Shown piece after piece: positions 1 through 11,000 of a stretch of DNA of 23,210 bases; within the stretch, counting starts at the first letter, position 1; each line of letters begins with the position of its first letter. This DNA comes from Pelargonium cotyledonis (Eukaryota; Streptophyta; Magnoliopsida; Geraniales; Geraniaceae): the NCBI GenBank assembly GCA_036897625.1, contig JAYMTA010000905.1, positions 1-23,210 on the forward strand. Reading direction: 5' to 3'. The notes beneath the pieces are model-generated. The model was not told the origin of the DNA, did no database searches, and saw only the letters and a program-made list of their open reading frames with translations. A program made the translations under genes and the position numbers.

Positions 1-38
1 TATATTCATATTCATATTCATATTCCTATTCCTATTTA
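1..38. repeat. Imperfect hexamer repeat (ATTCAT/ATTCCT)n
   Basis: Five to six units at the left edge, in the intron following exon 25 of BIG5. Confidence 0.85.
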
Positions 39-82
39 TAATCTCAAAGCCTCAGTGTAATTTTTCTCAGCCATAAATGTAC

Positions 83-3000
83 CTTGTAAAATGAGTTGAA
101 AAGATTGCATAGTAACTGTAGCGAGTGAATGCTGGTTTCACGAAGCCACTCATCCCCAGAAGAAACCACATTTTCCTTTCCAGCATGTCTCACGTGATCA
201 AAAATGGGAAACAATACACGGTGGAAAATGCTTTCCCAAAATGATGATGAGAACTTGCTACCTCTCTCGTTCAGCAAATCAAACAAAACTTCAAGTGCAC
301 AGCTTCGGACCTCTGACCTAGCATCTGACGTCAGATCAGATAAACCAGCTAACATTGGAAACCAGTAATGTTCAGTCAAATCAAAAGTTGCATCTACATC
401 CATATCAATAGGATTTGAGGCTCCACCAGGTATTAAGCCCTAAGATTCACAAACAAATAGAAACATTAATAAGACAAAGCACCCATCAGTGAGAGATAAG
501 CTTAAAAATTCGCATTGCCAAGTTCCAAAGCAACCCATTCAAGCAAACAGTTCCACTAACACACATCAGAACATACCACTCAGTAAATCAAGAGAATCTC
601 ATAACAATTATAATGGATTTCCAATCTCTAAAATTATATAGAAAATGCCCAAGCATGCCCAATTATTTGCTTTTGCCAAGAAAATGCCCAACACAATTTT
701 TTAACACAAACTTTGTAGGCTGCCACTAAATCATGGAGTGCTATATTATTGTGAAGATATTCAAATTTCAACCCACAGCCTCAGTCTAATTAACAACACT
801 CACCAGTCTCTAAATAAATTAAACATCACAGTGTTCTTATAATGCCACCTGAAGCAGCAACAAATTCGAAGACTGAAGAGATGCAAATAGTTGGAATTTC
901 TGATGAATCTGACCCTAGTTTAGAGTGAATATTATTCCATATTGTTAATGTATTCCACATCATAAAACAAAAATGTGAAGTCCGTTGTCACTTAATATAG
1001 TAGTTGGGCCCTCCACATAATAGCTTAAGCTTTTGGGTTGGAGTCAAGTTTAACACGGTATCAGAGCTAGTTTGGTTTGGGCCTAATGACCAGTCTTTGT
1101 TGCCTCCCTTCTTGGTTCACGTGCAGGGTCCATTGTGTTATCCGCCATGCACGTGAGGAGTGTTAATTTATTCCACATCAAAAGAATTTGAAGTCCGTTG
1201 CCACTTGATATAGTAGTTGGGCTCTCCACCTAATAGCTTAACATTTTGGGTTGGAGTCAAGTTTAACACAGTGACAGTATAAAACCTTAGGACAATGATG
1301 CTATAGTTTTCTTAAGTTTTCGGAGTTCAGAATAGCATCATTGTTTCCAGATTGGTTAGGAATGGGATGTAATGCTGCCCCAAGAACAACTAGACTCAAC
1401 AATGCTCATGTTATATGCTTAAGTGATAACTGAGTGAAAATATAATGTACCTCCGCCAGACGATCCTCACATATACGCAAGAGTGCTATAGCCTTCAAAC
1501 TTATACGGTGAGAAAGTTTATTATTGGCAAACCTGATCAGACAGTTGACACAATCCATAAAGCAATCTCCAACTACTTGATCAAAGTGTTCCAATACAAC
1601 TGCAAATGTCCATGGTTAGGAGTACAAAAATAAAGAACAGCAGAAACCACCAATAATATACTATTGCAAGTGCTACTAAAATACGATGAGCAGAAAGTTA
1701 TGACCTTACCCTGTTCAACATTTTCAAATGCTCTTTCAACAATTGATTCCAATTCATCATCTGCAGCGGCAGTGAAGACCATAAAGACACTGTGCCATCC
1801 AGATTTTATGTATCCAACTTTAGATTTTATCATCTGCAACCCCCATCATTACATTTCTATCAAGAATATTACATGTGATGTACATAGATATGTTTAATTA
1901 TTCATACATAATAAATTTAATGGCTAGTGGACAAACCTGAACAATGCAGTCAAGAATTAGTCTCCTTACTGATTCTCTATGACTGTTCCGCATAAGAACA
2001 ACAAATGGCTTGAGAATGTCATTTTGGTACGTGAAATTGGCTAGTTCTGCACGCTCCAAGTACTTCATTCCAAGCTGCCTAAGAGAATCTATGGAATACA
2101 TAGCAACTTTTTCTTCATGATGCCTCCCAGCTGCTATAAAATGATTTGCCAGGACAGACCATATTCTAGCCCAGACCTGGAGGCACATAAGCAGAATTTA
2201 TGGAATCTTAAAATTCATAGAGAAATTGGCAGGAGAATGGAAAGCATTATCACTGCACCAGAGTCAGTTCACAGATGATTGTCATCATGTTATATCTCAA
2301 CATCTTAACAGTAGTCATTTGAATGTTATTGCAGCCAGACGAAGCACAATTACATTTCTTAAGGAAAGATTTACTTGCCACACATCCTTAACAACTGAAC
2401 ATCAGGCACAAAACAATAACTGTTATAGAATGATACATTCTCCAAACGTGTTAAATGTGCATAAAATATAAATGATGAAGAAAGGTTTGGAAGGGCACAT
2501 CATTTTAACTTCAGATAATGTAAATAACTAAAATTCAGTCTATCTATTTATATGTGACCTAACCTAAATATGTCTTATTTTTACAAATCACAAAGTAGTC
2601 AGAACTAAGAAGGTGAAAAGTCCATTATTCTCAATTCACTCTCAAACAAATGCTTGAAAGAGTTTCAAGGTTGCTTGCATAATGGAGAAGAGAATCAAGA
2701 GCAAGGATGGTGGAACAGCCTCCGAAAATACTTTAAGAGCGGTATCTTGGAAAGGCCTACTATTTTCCACTAAAGTTCCCTATTCCTGCCTGCCAGCCTA
2801 AGTGATAGGATAGTTAATGCAATACAACAAAAACCAAGCCATTTTTTAAACAATGTTACCCGGCTACATGAATCCTTCAACAAAACTAATTGGGATCTTA
2901 TACTCAAACTATCGCCCTCCACTCTATCCTATCTAATGTTATTACCCCTGTTAAGCCATATGTTTTGATATCTTTCCTCGCTACTTCTATCCAATTAACA

Positions 3001-5044
3001 TAGGTCTTCCATTAACACTTTTAGTTTCTCCTAACTGATTTCTCTCACCTGTCCTCACGTGGTCACTAATCTCCTTATGCCTCATATATCCAAATCACCT
3101 TAAGCAATTTTCTCGCATCTTATCTTCAATTGATGCTACCCCAACTTTTTTCGAATAGTCTCATTCTTAATCTTATCTTTCCTAGTGTTAGCACACATCC
3201 ACCTAAACATTCACATCTCTACTACCCCCACATTATGACTTTGCAGCCTCTTTGGAGCACACTCAACGTCATATAAGATAGCTGGGCATATAACTACCCT
3301 ACAAAACTTTCCTTTTAACTTTAGGGATATTCTTTTATCACAAACTCACGAAGCCCTACTTCACTTCAACCATCTACTTTAATCTTATTTCCAATATCAT
3401 CTTCAATCTGTCTTTTTTAACTATAGATCCAAGTTACCAACAATGTTTACATTTAGTAATTTCCAAATCTTCTAGCATAACCCCTATTTTTGATAAATTT
3501 ACACTCCATCTATTCCTTTATCATTCTACTTATTAAATATACACTCCATATATTCCTTTTTCATTCTACTTATTCTAAAATGGTTACTTTTAGTTCATGC
3601 ATTAAGGGGGGTGGGGAGGTCTCAAATCTGTTTACTTCATTTCTCACAAAGGTGTTTTCTTATGTGGGTCATGTTTTTATTGCATAACAGTAAAAAGTAG
3701 GATTTTATAATTCTACAATTTCTGTCGAGAAAGATTATTTAGTAAAATAGTGCAGTTGAGTTTTAAATTTCATTTATGATCACTTCTGTGGAATATAAGT
3801 AAGATCTATTATCCAATAATAAAAATAACAATCATGACCGTAGCTTCTTCTCTCTATCATTTATGATAAATAAAATTATGAGCACTCCTAGTGGCAAAGG
3901 CACATTTGGCTATAGGTCCTCTTTTATTACTGCTTGGGCATTTCTAGTTGTTATCCAGAAATTCAAGCAAAAAGATGGCAATTTGGGTTAGACATGTGAC
4001 CCAACACAAACATGTCACAAATTAAACATGTCCAGATTCAGCATAACTGTTTTCGTATTGGATCCCTTTAACACGCACAACACAGTTAATTAAACATTTA
4101 CTGTACCACGCACAAGAAGACTAAAATTAAATATGAGTTTAAACAATGAATTGTTGTTATATGTAATATCCCACTTAGAATGTAATATTTTGTTCGTTAT
4201 AACAAGGTAATTGAGTCAAATTAGTTTTATATAATCGTGTTGTGTCGAGTTAACTTGTGCCAAACGTTATGAGTAGTGTTCTGAACCCGTTTATTTCATT
4301 ATAACATGTTATGTAGGTCGTGTGATGCCATGTTTTAGCATGATTATTAAACATGTCTTAATTGTGTTGGCCCATTTATCACATACTTAACTCTAAACAC
4401 GGCTTGTCAATATGAATTGTCATCTGTAACACCTAAAATCCTTACTCCTTTCTTTCGCAAAATCCAAACCCTAAAACACCAATTTTTACCGGCATCAGTA
4501 CTAGGCTAGTAAAACTTGCATCCTGTACATGGCAACAGGGTTATAAAGGCCAATTAAATGAAGTTCATCATACGGTCAATATTGCAAATGCAACAAAATG
4601 GGAGTCCCAAAGGAGTAAGGAGATACCAAGCGTATACGAGCCATATTATAATAGCTGATCTGTACAAGTTTTTGCAAGCTGAAAACTCGAGCTGGAGTTT
4701 GCCTTAATTCCTCAGCTGATAAACCACAGAGAGCAGTGAAGAACTCCACAACAGAATCACTTGGCAATTTGACACTATTTACAAATACTTGTTCCACAGG
4801 TTTCCCAGCCAATTCCCTGAGGGATTGAAGAATGGCATCCCTGGATAACTGATTTGAAGCTTGCATGACAGTTGCAGCAATGAAAGGGGTTGATGTAATG
4901 AATTCAAGACGAGAAACACATTCCAAAACTGCATTCCAAGTGTCCTGAAGGGACTCTGCGTCTGAGTCACACAGAGAGAGCAGAGTTCGCAAAGCTTCCA
5001 CGTTTTTACTGCGCATTTGCTTTGGGGCATGCAAGAACGTGAAT
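83..5044 (-). CDS. BIG5: BIG5 exons 21-25: HDS repeats, cut by window edge
   Basis: Exons 4627-5044, 1937-2176, 1710-1833, 1451-1599 and 83-439, residues about 916-1345. These helical HDS (homology downstream of Sec7) blocks include [70 protein letters not shown] and [14 protein letters not shown]. Exon 23 begins [13 protein letters not shown], exon 24 has [12 protein letters not shown] and [16 protein letters not shown], and exon 25 has [19 protein letters not shown] and [22 protein letters not shown] regions in this family contribute to membrane recruitment and to autoinhibition by other ARF or Rab GTPases. Exon 25 ends at a clear donor (AAG|GTACAT); positions 1-82 are intron. The rest of the protein is not in the window. 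Confidence 0.93.
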
Positions 5045-8000
5045 CTGAGATACAAATCCAAAATTATAATTATCATGAAATTCAACAAACAAATTGCCTA
5101 AGGGAAAATAGAACCAACAAAAAGGTGATAATAAGAATTCATATAGACTGAAAAGTGTAAAACAAGATCACGTGGGTACATAATATAAATCTATACCTAA
5201 CTAGAGAGGTCAAAAAAGCATAACGCATAGTATCCATTCCAAGAGCATATGTAATGTTTATTCCAGCTTTAAACCCTTCCATTAATAGGATAACCCTTGG
5301 CTTACTGTCACCTTCTTCCATGGTAACAGAGAATGTAGCTAGCAATGCCCACCCTACTGCTTCAATCATTGGTCTTACAAGTTCAATACGCTGTGAAGTA
5401 TAGAAAACTCCTCTTTTTACCCCCTTATTCCGGAATATAGCCTGTGTTTGCTTAATTATTGCATCACTCTCAGACTTAGTATCAGAACTTGATTTTGTTT
5501 TGGGTAGAGCCAGATTAAGAATACTGACAAGGCGGCTTCTCTCTTCACCTTCTGGCTTCTGCCTGCTGCTTTTCAGAATATCAGTTGAATCATCTTTCAT
5601 TTTTATCTCCTCTCTTACAATAGAATCATAGATCTCTTCCAACAATTGAGTCGGAGCACAATCTTCTGCATCATTCATGGCGTTCATACGTACAAAATCC
5701 GACTTGGACATTTTAGGCCATACCATAGGATTATGTGCATCGGTGTTCAACATTATAACTGCATATGCAAGAACATATGCAGTATCGACATTTTTAAAAA
5801 GACCTGGATTATCAGCACAGTACCTGCAGAGGCACAAACATGCAAAAGAGAGAGAGAGAGAGAGAGAATCTTAACACCAATAGATGTCTGCTAAGATCCA
5901 GTTTTCTGTTTTAATCCTTCAAATAAAATAATGATGACCATATTATGCACTTTGTTCTGGAAGATGTTTACAATATTTTTGTCATCATACAATGTAGGAA
6001 GTTTAGTAGTAAAGGTTAGTTTATGTTTTGAGAACTTTTCAACCAACAGGACACAATCAGTACAGTTGAAAGAACACATGTTAACTAATTGCAATAAGAT
6101 AAGAGAAATAAACAAATTGCTGCAACCACCAAATAAGGAGAAAACTTGAGACTCTCGGGTTTCAGGCCCAGAAGATGAAAGATGTTCTAATAAAAGGCAA
6201 AATAAAGTATGATTTTGTTGAATCATGGGCATGGAGAGCTCCAAACATCTGTATTGGAAGAGCAAGTCTCTAAAGAAACCAAGGTGAATCCAGAAAATAT
6301 CATGCCTAAATACTTAATCTTATAGCACATATTGTTATAGTTCTATAGCAAAAGAATGTCTAAAAAAAGATGCATCAAGCATGCACAGGGAATATAGACT
6401 TCATGTCATACCGTTGAGCAAACTTTTCCATGATGCGATCTATCTTTTGAGCCTCCCCTGGAAGTCTGAATCCCTTGAGCAATTCACGTATTGCAGTACC
6501 AAACTGCATTCCTGAGAACTTCATAGAATCAACATAAGAATGCATGACAGCAAGGGGAAACTCCTTATGTTGGCCCATATAATCACCAATCATAGCCTGC
6601 AAGATGAGATGGGTCACACAAATGTGTAAATCTTTTTTGTGTTCTAAAAGATTAGACGCTCCACCTTGTCCAAACTGGGAGTGTTCCTCAGAAGTTGGGC
6701 AACTGAAGATGGGGTATTTTCCACTAACTTGTTTGATATCAGATAGTCTACACCCTTCACTGGTTGCCTGTTGAACTACAACACAATTAAGACCATTAGT
6801 CAGCTCCTAATTACAGTCCTCAGCGATGAGTATGGGTAGACAGACAAGCTTGGAAGTACTAGTACTAGCATCATCATAAATACAACAATTGTATACTGAA
6901 TTGTTGAACTCTGTAGATATATCTTGATGAACTACCTCAGAGATAGCAGCTTCCATCGTAGATTTATGGGCCTTTGCCTTTTCAAATTTGTTAGGAGCTT
7001 CATCCCTACTATTTACCTCAGCCGCTCCTCTACCTGCAATCCCATCATCAAGAGATTGAGTTCTTTTACTCTGCTTTTCTGACTCTTTACGTGATTTTTC
7101 CCAATCAACCAGTGATTTAAGCACATTTACAAGGCTCTGAAATGGTCAAGGAAGGATGCTCAGCAGCTTTGTTCAAATAGAAACAGAAAAAGAGGCAGGA
7201 AGAAAGAAACAAATAATATAAATATACCTGCAGGGATGATCCCTTAACTGAATTTGTCTGGGAAGTTGCAAGTGAATTTGGATCTGAATTTTGAGTCCCT
7301 TGAGCCATCTTAGATAGGGTAGTAACCTACAGACACAGAGGAGTTAAAACATGAAATGCGTTAATTGTATAATTATAGGTACTAAATTCATAAACGAACA
7401 ACATTGTTAAATAATGCATGATTATACCATGCGTTCAAACAAATTCGGCGCCTCAAGATCACAGTCATAGTTCACATATATGTCAACGAGCATTTGAGGA
7501 TCCTTACACACTTTATCAAGCATCCTGAAAATTTATAATTGATTAGAAGTTTTCAAATGTTGAAATTTACACAATTGTGTCCCAATGTTTACAGACCATT
7601 AGAACAAAATCTAATATGTGACAACCAACCATTAAGCTAATTGTACCTAAGAATGCTCATTTTTTTATTAATGTCGCAGCCATCCAATGGTCGTAGAACT
7701 ATCAAGGGAAAGAAGATACCAATTTCTCCCTGAAAAAGTTTCAAAGAAGTAATGGACGACCAAGGGATTAATCAAACGAATTGTCATTTCTGATGTGGAA
7801 AAAATCTATAAAAACTACATACATACTTTAAGGCTTTCCCTAAACCGCAACAAAAGAAGTGAGAAGATTCCAGTTGCATTCTGGCAAAAAAGAAATGCAT
7901 GGTCACAAATATAATTAGAACAGCATATTCTCACAAAATCAGTTTAAAAGAAAGATTAAAAACTAGATACAAGTAAACCTGAAATATGACAGGGGATTGT

Positions 8001-11000
8001 GAAACTGATGCCCGCAGCAAAGCATAAGAAAGATAAGCTTTCACTGAGTCAATAAAATGGAAATTCTTCGTAAATGAATGGCTAACCCCTTCCAGTAAGC
8101 CCTGCAAAACCATAGGTGTATTATGTTACAGATATCACTGAATTAATAATATGATTAAAGGTTGTGCATGAATAATCAGCTTGACAATCTGCATATTTTC
8201 TTAAACTCGTGTACCAGGATGAAGGGAAAAAACAAAAGAAAAATCAAAATTTATGCTCAACCATTCATCTGCAAGACTTTGTTCATGACAATAGAATGTT
8301 AAGTCTACTATATTGTTCAGTTGCTTCAATTGTATCAAATTATCCTAGGATTTTAAGCTTAGCCAGAGCAAAAAGCATACAAAGCTATATTTGCCGAAAT
8401 GAGAAATGAAAACAAACAGGATAGACTATGATTTTGTAAATACAATTAAATGACTGTCAGGATGATCCTAAGTAGTAGATCCATAAAATCACCTGCAGAA
8501 GCTCGAGAGATAAAATTCTTGTCTTTGTCGTAACTTCATCATTATCTTCCTTCATACCCATCTGCAGGCACTCTATTCAATAAGAAAGGAGGTCTAAAAG
8601 TGAAAAACAATGGGAGAGGGTGCTGAGATACCCAACCTTGCAAAGGGTGCGAAATACCAGTAAACCATCACGATGTCCTATGCTCACGCTCTCAAGGTCA
8701 ATCCCTCTTAAATAGTCAAGAGTAAAGTAAATTACAAAAACAATTATCATTGCATATAGTGCAGTGTAATGTCAAATCCATACCGTGTGATCTTTTTACC
8801 ATCTTCATGATGCACAGCCTTGTCGAGAACAGCCTCTAGACCCTATAAAACAGATAAAGTACCATGATATAACCAGTGCACATCAAAAATCTTAACTAGG
8901 TAAGTATTGAAACCAGCATTGGTCACGTAAGAAAAGTTTACAACATATCAAAAGATATTGAACACTTGGTTCACTTTCCATAGCATATGGACAAAAAACA
9001 AATTAATGGATAAACCTTAATATCAGCACCGCCTGCAAGATTATGGAGTTCCTCAACAGATGCAAGAGATGAGTCTTTGGCCTGCTTAAGTGTGTCTCCT
9101 AAAGACATTTCTTTCTCAGTCTGTTTACCCTCAGAAGTATCTTCAACTTTGGAGTTCAAATTTTCTACCACTGTAGACTCTGTTTCTCCTGCTGCTTCTG
9201 ACTGTCCAGCAGCACCAGTTGAAGTGCCAATCTAATGAACCAAATCAGGAATTAGATTTTTCTACAAATGATGGAAACTCATTGTTCTTTAATTTCCCTC
9301 TTCTAGCACATTATAGACAAAAATAAACAAAGTAGAGAGATTTAAATATCATACCGGTTCAGTCTCCATTCTCCTAAACACAATGCTGATCATCTGAGTC
9401 AGCATCGCTTTTGATGTTGCTTGGTTTACGGGACTCTTGCTACAAACCCAAATTACCAAATCATGAGTACTAGTTCAGATTCGAATCATGTTACAGCGGA
9501 AATATAAGGACAAAAGATACCTGTGAAGAGCAATGTTGTAGCAGACTCTGATAACTCCCAGCAAAGATTCCTCATGTACTGCATTTCAGACACCTTGCTA
9601 AACTGAGTAAACTTTAAGACGAATAATACGATGCATGAAGAACTTTAAGAAGTCCCAACTGAAATACATTATTTGACATAAGAAAAAGAAAGTTCACTGA
9701 TATTGATTATGAGGAACCCTAAAGCCAATATAGAAGGGTAATATGAAAAAACAGACTACAATAATAGATAACATCCCAATTTCAAGTACTTAAATGAATG
9801 TGCATTTCAGTCACACTCTCAAAACCTATATTTATATAGTGTGGCATAATCTATTTGTATACTTAACATATTTTGACAAAATAAATCCAAACCATATCAG
9901 ATTAAATTCTTCCATCTTCATTTTGGAAACAATAAGGGAATCATAAGCCCAAAACTAAAGTAGATGCAAAGAGAAAAATGTGCCTTTAGAGCACCATTTG
10001 GGTACCCCATAATCCAAAGCAGTGCTATACCATCACCATGGAGCAACGCGCGGCGCATGGTCCTCGCCATGAACTACTTGTGGCGCAGCGCTTTCAAGAA
10101 GGCCCCGTTTCTTGCGCAATTTGACGACGGCGCGGTGCAAATATGGCGCGCCATAATCAAATTGGAACGTATTAGTTATTTTTTTAAAGTTAAAATCCCA
10201 TAGGCCTTTTAAGTTATTAGGGTTATACATAAAGAAAACTAAAATTAAAGTCACAAAAAGAAATAAACACACAATATATACATGCATTGCAGTGCATACT
10301 TTCTATACTATATAGCCTTTGTTGAGGATGGATGGTATGGATTGGTGTGAGAGCGGGGTTGGCGAATTTTGGTGCTTGTTGACTCTCTAAGTAGTGATGG
10401 GTATTCGGATCCGTTGAAACAAAGAGATACTTTCATTCCAAGTGTATATAAATTTCTGTATGCAAAAGCCAAAGGGCTTGATCTAGATGATCTGCATCAA
10501 TGGTGCAAGAGTGGATGAAAACAAGATTCTGGCTCCCCGCAAAAGTTGATCGTGTAAAAGAGCGTAGCTTTGCTCCCAGCATGAGGTGGAATGTCGTGGA
10601 TGGAGACCCAACAAAATCTGCCACCAAGGTAGTATTGATCCCACGAAGTAATTTTGCAGAACCAATTGCTGAGCCAAGACTAGTTTGATGATTCCATTGC
10701 TTTCATTGCACCTCTGTCTTTGAAAGAAATTACAAACACTCTGCTCCCCAAACTTTTAATTGAAATATCATAAACACCTTCCCGCGCAAATTGTTCATGA
10801 AGCAGACTCTGATTATTTTCTGTCCCAGCATTGGCCAGAACACTCCATTGCAGACTGGCTGAGATTTCCTGGTTTTCCACTCCAGTGAATGTTTTCTTCA
10901 AAACAGCTTTTGAATAATGGTCCTGGGTTTGCTTCCTTCTCCATAAGAAGGGATGGCTTGAGAGGTTGGGCTAGAAGATTGTGAAGCTGCTATACAAATA

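Larger units (their letters stand above)
943..1268 (+). mobile_element. TRIM retrotransposon (two LTRs) in BIG5 intron 24
   Basis: Two direct repeats, 943-1055 (113 bp) and 1161-1268 (108 bp), each begin TGTTAAT and end AGTTTAACA; they share long identical stretches such as ATAGTAGTTGGGC and TTTTGGGTTGGAGTCAAG. The 105 bp between them starts with CGGTATCAGAGC, one base off the initiator-Met tRNA primer-binding site, and ends with the purine-rich GTGAGGAG just before the second LTR. This is the layout of a terminal-repeat retrotransposon in miniature, which codes for nothing and relies on other elements' enzymes. It lies antisense to the gene. No clean 5 bp target duplication is visible (CATAT left, CAGTG right), so the insertion is old or its ends have changed. 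Confidence 0.85.

Noticed and set aside
2226..2471. 81-codon plus-strand ORF in intron 21
   Set aside because: No recognisable domain, lies antisense in an intron with AT-rich composition.
4459..4476. AAACCCTAAAAC, telomere-like word
   Set aside because: Only one partial unit inside an intron, not a telomere array or a promoter telo-box.
4779..5030. 83-codon minus-strand ORF in another frame of exon 21
   Set aside because: Shadow frame of BIG5; the conserved HDS sequence is in the other frame.
5646..5894. Plus-strand ORFs of 65-82 codons
   Set aside because: Antisense to Sec7 exon 20 and driven partly by the AG microsatellite.
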